64,000 nt of DNA from Okeania sp. KiyG1 (lineage in GTDB: Bacteria > Cyanobacteriota > Cyanobacteriia > Cyanobacteriales > Microcoleaceae): contig NZ_BLZO01000024.1 of NCBI RefSeq assembly GCF_014132355.1, positions 1 through 64,000 on the forward strand. The letters are read 5' to 3'. Numbering within the stretch: the stretch's first letter is position 1; each line of letters opens with the position of its first letter. A program made the translations under genes and the position numbers. The notes under the pieces were generated by a model that was not told where the DNA came from, ran no database searches, and worked only from the letters and a program-made list of their open reading frames with translations. Below, piece after piece: positions 38,046 to 47,104 of the stretch.

Positions 38046-38240
38046 ATATCATGTCCGTTTAAATCGTTTGTGTAAACCCAAGGGTGAATATCTACAGGAA
38101 ATAATGGTTTTTTTCTTGCGAGGGTAGCTTTCCTCCCTCTTTCCTCTTCTCTCTTCCTTCTTCCTTCTTCCTTCTTCCTTCTTCCTTCTTCCTTCTTCCT
38201 TACCTTTGCCATACAATACCGATGCTACCGGACATGATAT
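38046..38240. mobile_element. ATATCATGTCCG MITE, copy 1
   Basis: The left end ATATCATGTCCG and the right end CGGACATGATAT are perfect 12-bp inverted repeats. GACTCCT lies on both sides and is a possible 7-bp target duplication. The interior shares GGGTGAATATCTACAGGAAA with 49609-49773 and with a left-end-only fragment at ~42078, and it contains a CTTCCTTCTT run. Confidence 0.8.
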
Positions 38241-38287
38241 GACTCCTAATTATTACTAAAATCTTATAACTGAAATATAATTGCTAT

Positions 38288-38890
38288 ATGTTAAAACTAT
38301 ACGAATTTTCTACTTCTGGTAACTGCTATAAAATCCGTCTACTGTTAACTCAGTTAGAAATCCCTTTTGAAAGAATTGAAATTGATATTACAAAAGGAGA
38401 AAGTCGTACCCCAGAATTTTTACAAAAAAATCCTAATGGCAAAATACCTACTTTAGAAATAGAACCAGGAAAATATTTATCTGAGTCTAATGCAATTCTT
38501 TTTTATCTCAGTGAAGGAACAAAATTTTTGCCTAGTGATAAATGGGAAAAAGCTCAAGTTATGCAATGGTTATTCTTTGAACAATATAGCCATGAACCTT
38601 ATATTGCCACATCTCGTTATTGGATAAGCATTTTAGGAAAAGCAGAAGAATATCAAGCAGAAATTAAGCATAAACAACCAGAAGGTTATGCGGCTTTAAA
38701 TGTCATGGAAAAACATTTAGAAAATAATCAATTTTTTGTAGGTAATACTTATACTATTGCTGATATTTGTTTATTTGCTTATACCCATGTTGCTCATGAA
38801 GGAGGATTTAATTTAAACCAATTTCCAGCAATCCAAAATTGGATAGAAAGAGTCAAAAATCAGCCTCTTTATCGTTCTATATTAAGTTAA
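38288..38890 (+). CDS. Glutathione S-transferase family protein
   Basis: This is a 200-aa cytosolic GST. The thioredoxin-like N-domain has MLKLYEFSTSGNCYKIRLLL with Ser near the catalytic position, PNGKIPTLEI with the cis-Pro and LSESNAILFYLSEGT, which contacts glutathione. The helical C-domain includes FFVGNTYTIADICLFAYTHV with the N-capping TIAD motif. The substrate is unknown; such proteins act in detoxification or oxidative-stress defence. It lies alone between the two copies of the duplicated block. Confidence 0.92.
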   Translation: MLKLYEFSTSGNCYKIRLLLTQLEIPFERIEIDITKGESRTPEFLQKNPNGKIPTLEIEPGKYLSESNAILFYLSEGTKFLPSDKWEKAQVMQWLFFEQYSHEPYIATSRYWISILGKAEEYQAEIKHKQPEGYAALNVMEKHLENNQFFVGNTYTIADICLFAYTHVAHEGGFNLNQFPAIQNWIERVKNQPLYRSILS

Positions 38891-39294
38891 ATATACATTT
38901 CCGAAAATTTTCAATCAGAAGTTGTATGTATTTAGTAATAACGTAGTTATTCTGGGAGATTAAATTAGATTGAGATTAACTAAATCAAAAAATCTCATCT
39001 AAATTTATTAATATTTTACCGAATAATTAAGGTTTAAAGCCTCTCCTTTAAAGGAGAAACAAGCGGTCGTTTTGCTTCGCATAACTACGTTAACGGCTGT
39101 CGCCGAATGTTTGCGCAGCATGACCTAGGAAAAAGCGCAGCTTCCCGAAGAGTGAGATGGCAAGGTCTCGGAGCTTGCCGACCATCGACCAATAGAGAAA
39201 AAATTTTCCTTTTATTCAATCCTCTCCGTAAAAGGAAGAGGTAATTATCAATTATCCATGATCAATTATCAATTAATGAAGTTTTTTCTAAAGT
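38891..39294. other. Intergenic repeats
   Basis: Short GC-rich mobile repeats (CGTTAACGGCTGTCGCCGAA at ~39085), a CCTCTCCTTTAAAGGAG hairpin and an ATTATCAATTATCCATGATC run. No gene is seen. Confidence 0.5.
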
Positions 39295-39963
39295 TTATTT
39301 CAGATCGTGATGGTATTCATACAATAAAAACAGAAGGTCTTCAATCATATAAACTTTAGCCCATTCTTCCACTGGTAATTTTATTCCTAATTCTTCTTCA
39401 ATTCGCAAAGCAAACTTAGAGCTAAGTACATCTGGGTCTATTTTCAAATCATCAATTAACCTATCTTTTAATTCCAACTGTTTTTGAGGTCTATTTAAAA
39501 TCTCTTCAAGAAGCTTAAAAAGAGCTAACTCAATTTTTTTTCTCTGTTTTAAAATTCTTTCAGCTTCCTTTTCTCCTTTTTTTGTTGTAATTAGCCAAGC
39601 TATCTCACCAAGTCTAGGTATTCGACCTAGCTCATCCCATTCTCTTTCAATGCGGTTAATTATACCTTCAATATCTAGATTCCATATTTGATATTCCAAA
39701 TTATTTTTATCAATATACTCAAACATTCCAATTTCCATAAAACCAGTTTCAAGTATCTCTCGGGTTGCTTCAAGAGTCATCAACTTTATTTCTTGTGGAT
39801 TTGCTTGTGGGGACTTTTCCTTAAACCGACCTATGATTTGCCATAAACCTACATAGTCTTCTGTTCCTTCAATGATATAGTCATCCCAAAATTCATATTT
39901 CATAGCTTTTATCTCTATATAATTACTACTACAACTAGGGCAGATTAATTGATAATTCGACAT
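39295..39963 (-). CDS. Conserved hypothetical with ACP-like end, copy 2
   Basis: It is almost identical to 35428-36096 (same MSNYQLICPSC start and acyl-carrier-like C-terminus, with changes such as KEKSPQANPQ and IELALF). I set the start at 39963, because the 12 codons of open frame upstream do not align with the first copy's start. There is no evidence as to whether both copies are expressed. Confidence 0.75.
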   Translation of the reverse strand: MSNYQLICPSCSSNYIEIKAMKYEFWDDYIIEGTEDYVGLWQIIGRFKEKSPQANPQEIKLMTLEATREILETGFMEIGMFEYIDKNNLEYQIWNLDIEGIINRIEREWDELGRIPRLGEIAWLITTKKGEKEAERILKQRKKIELALFKLLEEILNRPQKQLELKDRLIDDLKIDPDVLSSKFALRIEEELGIKLPVEEWAKVYMIEDLLFLLYEYHHDLK

Positions 39964-40291
39964 CTTAATTATAGAGATTTTTTGGGGAATTACTATCATT
40001 AGATAATAGCATCTTTTTAGACCAGAATACTAGGGGTTAATTTCTCATAATTTGATAGCTAATTATATGTAGCGTCAGCTCTGTCTCAGCAATCGGCTAG
40101 ACAATAAATTTTAACTTTTTAAGCAGGAAAAACATAATATTTTCAATATTAATTTCAAGAACTAATCACTTATATTGACTTGTCACTACCTACCAATTAA
40201 TCTTTTCCTTATTGCTCAGTCTATCTGATACTAATTTAGAGTTTTTTGGTAATTACATGATGGCTAACTGCTGAGAGCTGAATGCTTAATA

Positions 40292-40633
40292 TTAAATAAT
40301 ACTGTCGATAAATTCCCAATTAGAATTTTCTATTATCGACTTACTTAACAAATCAAATTTTTGATGACAATGATTATCTGATTTTAAAGGAATTTCTTCA
40401 TTTCTAGCTACTAGATTTATTTTGATTTTTTCAGTATTAGTTACTATGCCAACATTTATATCTAAAGTAACAAGTTGAGAGAAAATAACTTGACCATGAA
40501 CTTCACTAGCCATTAAATAGTTGCCTTGAATATAGGCAACTTCAAAACCACAATAACTAAGAATATCTGTCAAAATTAACAGTAGATTTTCTACATCGAC
40601 AGCGACAGTAAATATACCAGTATAGCGAGCCAT
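40292..40633 (-). CDS. Conserved cyanobacterial hypothetical (MARYTG), copy 2
   Basis: The 113-aa protein begins MARYTGIFTVAVDVENLLLI and is ~85% identical to copy 1, with most changes in the middle (VTLDINVGIVTNTEKIKINL). The start at 40633 has GGAG 8 nt upstream as in copy 1. The longer frame to 40735 encodes only Phe/Leu/Pro/Ser from GAAGGAAGA repeats and is not believed. A spacer of 328 bp separates it from the ACP-like gene, against 71 bp in copy 1. Confidence 0.78.
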   Translation of the reverse strand: MARYTGIFTVAVDVENLLLILTDILSYCGFEVAYIQGNYLMASEVHGQVIFSQLVTLDINVGIVTNTEKIKINLVARNEEIPLKSDNHCHQKFDLLSKSIIENSNWEFIDSII

Positions 40634-41397
40634 AAAAAACTCCAATAATTTAATTGAAGAAGGAAGAAGGAAGAAGGAAGAAGGAAGAAGAAAGAAGGAA
40701 AAAGAAAGAAGGAAGAAATGGATGGGGACGGTCAACGACCTGCCACTTAGTGTCTACAAACCCCAACAAGGTTGTAAACGCTGCGGATGACGGCGGGGTA
40801 TTATAGCGCTACGCGCAAGTCAAAAGTCAGAAGTCAGAAGTAATTCCTGACGCTTGTTTGAAGATTTATCAATGTCCGCGCCTTATTTGCGTTGCTATAA
40901 AGTCAAAAGAAAAAGATAAATTAATATTCTATATACTCCCTATAGGCAATAATACGATATTATGTCAGTAAAAAAACATATCTTCTCGCTGCAATAACAA
41001 ATATTTCTATTTTTCCTGTTCCAGTGTTCATTTATTTATAAGTACTTAACTAGACATGATAGAATAATTTAGTTGATAGGAATTATAGCTCGTTATTCAA
41101 TAATTGATAATTGATAATGGATAATTGATAATTACCTCTCCCTAAAAGGAAGAGGATTGAATAAAAGGAAAAAATTTATTTTTTCCCCTTGAAAGGGAGG
41201 CTTTAAATCTGAATTATTGAATTATTGAATTATTGAATTATTAATTCTTCGGTAAGAATTTGATTACTTCTATGTCTACCATTCCTTATTTCCTAAAAGT
41301 CTAGGAAAACAACTAAAATCAAATTGTTGGTATCAAGAAATTAGCGGTCATTAGCAAATTCTGAAAAATCAGTTAAAGATAGACAAATAAATGCAAA
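40634..41397. other. Intergenic repeats upstream of tmk copy 2
   Basis: Another copy of the composite GAAGGAAGA plus GATGACGGCGGGGTATTA repeat lies at 40650-40803, followed by AAGTCAGAAGTCAGAAG runs. A TTTATTTATAAGTACTTAAC stretch with CATGATAGAATAATTT at ~41030-41065 matches that before tmk copy 1. No gene. Confidence 0.6.
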
Positions 41398-42069
41398 ATG
41401 ATAGGTAAATTAATTGTCTTTGAAGGTGTAGAAGGAGGGGGAAAAACCACTCAAATTCAACTTTTACGAAATTGGCTATTAGAAAAAAAACAATCAAGCA
41501 AACTTTTCTCAAAGTTTATAGATATAGATTTAGAAGTAATTGTCACACGAGAACCAGGAGGAACAAAATTAGGTCAAGCTTTACGAGAATTACTATTAAA
41601 TACAGATATATCTGGAGAACAAATTCAAGAAAAAGCAGAATTGTTACTATACGCAGCAGATAGGTCTCAACATATTGAAAAATTGGTTAAACCCTATTTA
41701 GAAAAGGGGGCTATAGTATTGTGCGATCGCTTTACTGACTCGACTATTGCTTATCAAGGATATGGTCGTGGTTTAGATTTAGATTTAATTCAAAAACTCA
41801 ATCATATTGCTACAGGTGGCTTAAAAAGCGACTTAACTTTTTGGTTAGATATTGATGTTAAAATTGGTTTAACTAGAGCTAAAAATAGGGGAAAAATTGA
41901 TAGGATGGAACAAGCAGATATTCAATTTCATCAAAGAGTGCAACAAGGCTATCAAGAATTAGCTAAAAATAATCCTTCAATAGTACGAATAGATGCTAAT
42001 CTGACCACAGATAAAATTCAAGAACAAATTCAAGAAGTTCTGATGAAAAAATTAATAGAATGGGCTTAA
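41398..42069 (+). CDS. tmk: Thymidylate kinase, copy 2
   Basis: The 223-aa near-duplicate of the kinase at 37154 retains every motif: FEGVEGGGKTTQ, TREPGGTKLGQ, YAADRSQH, CDRFTDSTIAYQGYGR and RAKNRGKIDRME. It carries two extra residues (FIDIDLEV) and a longer C-terminus (MKKLIEWA) compared with copy 1, where a frame change shortens the end (RKN). Both could be active. Their near identity implies a recent duplication or ongoing gene conversion. Confidence 0.95.
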   Translation: MIGKLIVFEGVEGGGKTTQIQLLRNWLLEKKQSSKLFSKFIDIDLEVIVTREPGGTKLGQALRELLLNTDISGEQIQEKAELLLYAADRSQHIEKLVKPYLEKGAIVLCDRFTDSTIAYQGYGRGLDLDLIQKLNHIATGGLKSDLTFWLDIDVKIGLTRAKNRGKIDRMEQADIQFHQRVQQGYQELAKNNPSIVRIDANLTTDKIQEQIQEVLMKKLIEWA

Positions 42070-42400
42070 ATAAGTAGTCATATCATGTCCGCTGGGACGC
42101 GTTTGTGTAAAATAAAGGGTGAATATCTACAGGAAATTTACGTTTTTTCAAGCTTTTAACCCACATTCCGCACTTCAAGAGCGTAACATAAAAATTAGTA
42201 TAAAATCCGTAGCTTGCTTAGGTCTTTATACTATATAAATTATCTTCATTTACCTCAATCGAGAGTCAAATTCTCAGATTACTTATGCCAGCATAAACAC
42301 TTACTGAATCCTTGACTCCTATTGACCACTATAATTTACTTCTTACTTCTTACTTCCTTCTTTCTTACTTCCTTCCTTCTTACTTCCTTCTTACTTCCTT

Positions 42401-42842
42401 CTTAATGCATGACTTTTGACTTTTGACTTATTTTTTATACTACATTTTGTGGTGCGGAATGTGGGTTTTAAGCCTTCTTCCCTCTTCCCTCTTCCCTCTT
42501 CCCTCTTCCCTCTTCCGCGATCGCAAACTGTTTGGCAAATTCTACCCGTCCAACCCAAGCACCTAGGGTCTCCCGTACAATTTACAAAAGAGTCTCCGAT
42601 CAAGTAAATTCTAATTTCCATCTTAATGCATGACTTTTGACTTTTGACTTATTTTTTATACTACATTTTGTGGTGCGGAATGTGGGTTTTAAGCCTTCTT
42701 CCCTCTTCCCTCTTCCCTCTTCCCTCTTCCCTCTTCCGCGATCGCAAACTGTTTGGCAAATTCTACCCGTCCAACCCAAGCACCTAGGGTCTCCCGTACC
42801 ATTTACAAAAGAGTCTCCGATCAAGCAAATTCTAATTTCCAT
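42401..42842. repeat. Tandem duplication, two units of 221 bp
   Basis: 42401-42621 and 42622-42842 differ at only a few bases. Each holds CTTAATGCATGACTTTTGAC, a CCTCTTCCCTCTTC run and a segment with GCGATCGC. Open frames on both strands here are by-products of the repeat. Confidence 0.95.
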
Positions 42843-42898
42843 TCAATTATAAATCAAACAAATTAATAGCTAATCCTAATTAATATTAGGCAAGTAAT

Positions 42899-44227
42899 TT
42901 AATCTTCTCTACCAATAGTAGATAACCCTTCTAAAATTACATGAGGAGTGTAACAAGAGCCATTCCACTCGCCATCACTTCCCAATACTGCTAACTGCTT
43001 TAATGCTGTATAAACATTTCCAGCAACCATCGTATTCTTAACTCTACCAACTATTTCACCCCTTCTAACACGATAACCAAGTTCAACATTAATAGAAAAA
43101 TCACCAGAAATACCAGCACCACCACCGAGAATTTGATCGACTATAATTCCATCATCCAACATCTCGATTGATTCTTTTAACGATCGCTCTCCTGGCTCAA
43201 CTATAAAATTAAATAATTCTGGTGTAGGGTAGCTTCCCAGATCAGGGCGAAACCCATTACCAGTAGTCCCACTACCCAATAATCTACCAGTCGTCCGGTC
43301 TGTATAAAACAATTGTAAAATACCATTTTCAATAAATTTTATCGAGCGAGTAGGAATACCCTCATCATCAAAAGGACAACTAAAAGGTCCCTCCTCTGGT
43401 TGTTGAGAAATAGTCAATTGTTTGCTAGTGACAACTTCCCCCAGGCGATCGCTCCAAGGAGAAGCACCTTCCAGCACCTGCTTACCGTTCAAAGCTGCGG
43501 AAATTGTACTCCATAGTAAATCTGCTGCTTTAGCTGTAAACAAAATAGGTACTTTCCCCCTGGGGGACATCACATTTTTGTTCGCCCAATCTAATCGCTG
43601 CAAAATTCGATTTGCAACTTTCCTGGGGTCAAGGGTATTTCGCTGAATTTGGCCATCAGATATATTTAATAAGTCGTCACCTCTGACCCAATCAGTTTCA
43701 ACATAGCCACTAAGGGTTGTATCTATATGATGACAATCTAGCCCTAGGGAATTAACTAAACGAGTAGATTCAATTTCGCAGTCCCATTCCCCATGACAAA
43801 TCACATCTGGATAAATTTCTCGAATTAATGCGATCGCTTCTTTTCCCCAAGTAACCAGTTGTTCAACTGATATAGATATTCCTTGGTTGGGATAATATCG
43901 ATTTTTCGCTTTCGAGGATAGTTCAATATATTCTGGTTCATTAAGACTACTGATAGACAGGGCAAGTTCTACTAAAGCATTGGGTTCCACTGGCCCATGA
44001 GCTACAGCTATTCCTGGACATCCATTTCGCCAAAGTCGGAGCGCTATACCCTCTGACTGAGTGCTTTCTAGTTGCTTGAGTCGATTGCTTTCAAAAAATA
44101 CGGGCCGGGAGTGCGATCGAGCTTGAAATACCTCTGCTGCCTCAGCTCCCGCTTTGGCAGCTACTTCTAGCAGTTTTTCTGCTAATTGGGTCATAAAATT
44201 CTGTTTGGGATTTATGATTTTGGACAA
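42899..44227 (-). CDS. pmbA: PmbA/TldE-type metalloprotease subunit
   Basis: TldD/TldE proteins form a Zn-dependent peptidase acting on small or unfolded peptides. This 442-aa protein has the TldE-side features: VFFESNRLKQLESTQSEGIA, IPTRSIKFIENGILQLFYTD, and VNVELGYRVRRGEIVGRVKN-like end segment, with no HExxxH, which belongs to TldD. The frame starts at 44227, but MTQLAEKLLEVAAKAGAEAA, 11 codons in (44194), is an equally likely start. No TldD lies beside it, as is usual in cyanobacteria. Confidence 0.9.
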   Translation of the reverse strand: MSKIINPKQNFMTQLAEKLLEVAAKAGAEAAEVFQARSHSRPVFFESNRLKQLESTQSEGIALRLWRNGCPGIAVAHGPVEPNALVELALSISSLNEPEYIELSSKAKNRYYPNQGISISVEQLVTWGKEAIALIREIYPDVICHGEWDCEIESTRLVNSLGLDCHHIDTTLSGYVETDWVRGDDLLNISDGQIQRNTLDPRKVANRILQRLDWANKNVMSPRGKVPILFTAKAADLLWSTISAALNGKQVLEGASPWSDRLGEVVTSKQLTISQQPEEGPFSCPFDDEGIPTRSIKFIENGILQLFYTDRTTGRLLGSGTTGNGFRPDLGSYPTPELFNFIVEPGERSLKESIEMLDDGIIVDQILGGGAGISGDFSINVELGYRVRRGEIVGRVKNTMVAGNVYTALKQLAVLGSDGEWNGSCYTPHVILEGLSTIGRED

Positions 44228-44317
44228 TAGAACTGTTAGTAGGATTTTACCGAAAAACTGGATCTAAAGCCTCGTCTATAAGCAGGCGACTTTTTGATTG
44301 ATTAAGTAGGAAGAAAT

Positions 44318-44513
44318 TATGCTATAATAATATTCTTGTAGCGGGTGGGCAATTCGAGACATTAAACGGACGCGGAGAGAAGCGTAACCCACCCCCATCC
44401 CCTCCCGGGAGGGGAGCAAGAGGAGTGGGTACAGCACCCGAAGAAACGTCAACCTACCGAGGACCTTAGGCTCGGCAGGGATCTCTGTATCTTTAAGCCA
44501 GGGAGGATGTCAA
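44318..44513 (+). ncRNA. IS605-type element without tnpB; putative omega RNA
   Basis: A left part with ATGCTATAATAATATTC, which could double as a -10 box, is joined directly to a structured stretch beginning GTAGCGGGTGGGCAATTCGA. It is rich in pairing blocks (GGGTGGG/CCCACCC) and ends CCAGGGAGGATGTCAA, the style of IS200/IS605 right ends. No tnpB remains. I infer a deletion derivative keeping only the guide-RNA scaffold and ends. The identification is from recalled pattern, not alignment. Confidence 0.5.
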
Positions 44514-44537
44514 CAACGTCCAGTACCCAAAAATTAA

Positions 44538-45398
44538 CTAGATATTAATTTCTTGCAGCAACCAAAAACCAGCAAATGATTCAGATTCTGGATTTGACTG
44601 TACAGCCAGAAAATGAACTTGTTTGACCTTAGACTTTGCTTCAGAAAATCTTTTAGCTTCCTCAATAGTTGATGAATTAGCTAGATTAGCTAAAATCCAA
44701 CAATCATTACCTCCAGTTTCTAGCAGTAGTCTAGCTGGAGGACCTGAATTAAATTTGACAAAAGCTAGCTCTAATCCTGACATCCAAGCAGCTAAAGGTT
44801 TTGCTCTAGATGAATAAATAATTAAACCAGGAATCTGTAAATTGGGTGCAAGACCGATGGCGCTGAGGGGAAAAGCTTCTCCAAAGTCAATGTCCCACTC
44901 TGACATTTCTGCAAAAGCCTCTGTTTCTAAACTAACAAATGTCCATTTTTCTCCAATTAAGGCATCTGGTAGAGGTTGTGGTGCAGGACTCATGTATTGA
45001 ACCGAAGGATTTGTTCCTGCTTGATAATTAGAATAAGTGGGATAAACTTCTTCCATTCGTTGTTGTAGCCATTGGTTAAGCGCGTAGGTGCGACGACTTA
45101 GAACCGCCGGAATGGCCATTTCTGTACAAGCTTTGGTAATCATGTTGTTCATTTGACGACGGAAAAAGCGAATTTTTTGAGGAGCTTCTGGAGCATCAGC
45201 GATCGCTTTTTCAATGGCGCTCTTTAGCCAAATAGAGTTTACCTGTTGATTACTTGTAAACTCAGAGTAACGATACAAAGAGTCTGTAGGATGATTAATA
45301 TCTAGGGGACTTTCGCATATTAAGAGTTCCCAGAGTTTTTTTTGTCTTTCATCAAGTATTGGACGACTGTAAAAGTCTAGTTCCCAAATAGTTCCCAT
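44538..45398 (-). CDS. Tab2/Atab2-family RNA-binding protein
   Basis: The 286-aa protein begins GTIWELDFYSRPILDERQKK, with IRFFRRQMNNMITKACTEM near residue 100, ALNQWLQQRMEEVYP, and the C-terminal half PLPDALIGEKWTFVSL, FPLSAIGLAPNLQIPGLII and LETGGNDCWILANL. In algae and plants Tab2/Atab2 binds the psaB leader and aids photosystem I translation; cyanobacterial homologues are presumed to act similarly. Length is normal. The start is the Met directly before GTIWELD. Confidence 0.92.
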   Translation of the reverse strand: MGTIWELDFYSRPILDERQKKLWELLICESPLDINHPTDSLYRYSEFTSNQQVNSIWLKSAIEKAIADAPEAPQKIRFFRRQMNNMITKACTEMAIPAVLSRRTYALNQWLQQRMEEVYPTYSNYQAGTNPSVQYMSPAPQPLPDALIGEKWTFVSLETEAFAEMSEWDIDFGEAFPLSAIGLAPNLQIPGLIIYSSRAKPLAAWMSGLELAFVKFNSGPPARLLLETGGNDCWILANLANSSTIEEAKRFSEAKSKVKQVHFLAVQSNPESESFAGFWLLQEINI

Positions 45399-45548
45399 GC
45401 CTTACTCTTAAATTAATAGTATAGTTATTTTAAGCTATGCCGGGATATGATAAATGTTTGTTACAAAGACTTAGGATATCTCTAATAGTCCTAATAAAGA
45501 GCCTAGCCATTTATAGCAAAATTTATCTAAATGTTGGCTTTTATCAAC

Positions 45549-45606
45549 AGGACTTACGCAAAATCTCAAATTATACACCACCTATAGGGGCGTTCTGCGT
45601 AAGTCT
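45549..45606. mobile_element. AGGACTTACGCA MITE, short copy
   Basis: The left AGGACTTACGCA and right TGCGTAAGTCT inverted repeats enclose only ~35 bp, including TAGGGGCGTT as in other family members. Confidence 0.6.
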
Positions 45607-45755
45607 CGATCAAAATAATTTGGTCGCGCAACCCAATTATTTTGATAAATGGATATTATAATCTTCAATTTTCGTACTGAAAAAATAAGAAGTCTCAAAA
45701 AGACTCCTTAACATTGTCTACAAATAAAAAATATTTTTCAGCAGATGGGAATAAT

Positions 45756-45974
45756 TTATGCTGAAATGCCTATTAATTCCCTAGAATTTTGTTTACGAGT
45801 ACTTAACCAGTTTCCACCAGGCTGAAATACTTGAGACTGAAATACTTGAGAACGACTTAATAGCATTGATTCTAGGTCAGGCATTTCTTCCCGACATCGA
45901 GGACAATACCAGTAAATACTATTATGGCGTACATGGCGTAGTAATGTTGTAGAGCAGCAAGGACAAGTGTGCAT
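45756..45974 (-). CDS. Small zinc-ribbon protein
   Basis: The 72-aa protein MHTCPCCSTTLLRHVRHNSI followed by YWYCPRCREEMPDLES has two CxxC pairs (Cys4/Cys7 and Cys26/Cys29) suited to one zinc. I recall similar short proteins in other filamentous cyanobacteria, with function unknown. I prefer the start at 45974, next to the first Cys pair; the frame extends 17 codons further upstream without conserved character. Confidence 0.75.
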   Translation of the reverse strand: MHTCPCCSTTLLRHVRHNSIYWYCPRCREEMPDLESMLLSRSQVFQSQVFQPGGNWLSTRKQNSRELIGISA

Positions 45975-46159
45975 AATATACCTCAAATTTATTTTAAAAA
46001 TATGACAAGATTTAAAAACAAACACCTAATAAATAACTGATAATTTCATCAGGGTAATTAAAATAAGACTAAATATTGAAGCCTTGTATCTACATAGATA
46101 GATTTAGCTACAAAAATCATAAAATTTATTTTAAAAAGGTTGAAATAAGCTTATTTTAA

Positions 46160-46402
46160 TTAATTGATATCTTCGCTATCTAGTAAGTAAACTTTGTGAA
46201 AACAGAATAAACTAAGCACTATGAAAAACTGAAGAATTAATGGAGAGCAAGCAAAACCCCAGAATAAACTGATTAACCCCGTTGATATAGCTAAAATAAA
46301 AGATATGTCTTCAGAGGTGTGCTTATAAATTAATGCAGAACTCACAGAAAGAGTTAATAGAATTATATAAACTGATTGCACTTCTCCGTTCTCCAAATGC
46401 AA
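46160..46402 (-). CDS. Small two-helix membrane protein, hypothetical
   Basis: The 80-aa protein has two or three hydrophobic stretches (YIILLTLSVSSALIY, FILAISTGLISLFWGFA, LILQFFIVLSLFCF). I do not recognise the family. It is outside obvious repeats and has ordinary codon use, but there is no strong Shine-Dalgarno sequence, so it could be a chance frame. Confidence 0.4.
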   Translation of the reverse strand: MHLENGEVQSVYIILLTLSVSSALIYKHTSEDISFILAISTGLISLFWGFACSPLILQFFIVLSLFCFHKVYLLDSEDIN

Positions 46403-46926
46403 ATTTGATATTTAGATCTCAGCTTTTAGGTTAAGTTGTTAACCTTACCAAGTAAGTTAATCTATAAATATGAAGAACTTGTGAAGATAGAGAAAATTGT
46501 CACAAAAGTTGACACTATAATCGCAATCCTATAGAGTGCGGACATTCCTCTATTTCTTATTCTCTACTCCCTTTTCTCTCAAATTTATTGTCAAATGCTA
46601 AAGAAGGTACTGCGCATACTTTTTCAGCAAACCCTAAATAGATAGGCGTTAAAATTTATAGTAGGGGCGAATGGCATTCGCCCTCTTAGATGAAGGCAGA
46701 GAGCAGAAGGGAAGAAGTTTCAAAACTACTTTACTTTTTGTTACATACTTAGTTTTTTGGCATTGCATAATTGCAGGATGATTTTGTCACCAGAGCAGAA
46801 AGCATAATCCCCGTGTTGACCTGTCTCCGTGTCCCCGTGGAGCGCCGAAATCATCCCAGTATCCAGCAACGCCTTCGTGCCTACCTACTTATGTCTATAC
46901 CTTACATCTTTATCTATTTTGGAATC
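46403..46926. other. Intergenic
   Basis: Low-complexity sequence with a fragment of the TTAGGGCTTGCTGA repeat near 46620 (TTTTCAGCAAACCCTAAATA). An open frame at 46771-47016 overlaps a MITE and has no protein-like features. Confidence 0.45.
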
Positions 46927-47060
46927 AGGACTTACGCACGGACACTAAATCCAGTGAGGGGGCAATTCGGAGCTTTGCGGAGCGCAAATGCCATTTGCTA
47001 CGCACAACTACGTTAACGCCCCTACACATGGTGTTGTCAAGGTTAATTTGCGTAAGTCCT
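46927..47060. mobile_element. AGGACTTACGCA MITE
   Basis: The left AGGACTTACGCACG and right TTGCGTAAGTCCT are inverted repeats. The interior resembles 16968-17061 (CACTAAAT-CAGTGAGGG, then CGCCCCTAC) but carries an extra ~40-bp GC-rich short repeat (GGAGCTTTGCGGAGCG), so it is an insertion within a MITE. Confidence 0.75.
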
Positions 47061-47104
47061 GGGAATAAAAGGAACACCTTAATTGATAGTAGTAAAGAAA
47101 GATA

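Larger units (their letters stand above)
39280..42062 (+). repeat. Second copy of a ~2.5-kb duplicated block
   Basis: This segment repeats 35410-37805 in the same order and orientation: ACP-like hypothetical (minus), MARYTG protein (minus), then tmk (plus). Coding parts are nearly identical. Spacers differ by insertions: the second copy has ~270 bp more between the two minus-strand genes and different repeats before tmk. Confidence 0.93.

Noticed and set aside
42391..42852. ORFs on both strands in the 221-bp duplication
   Set aside because: Identical frames appear in both repeat units and are made of polypurine or polypyrimidine runs; there is no sign of coding.
46771..47016. 81-codon ORF
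   Set aside because: It overlaps a MITE and a GC-rich micro-repeat, with no domain or ribosome-binding site.
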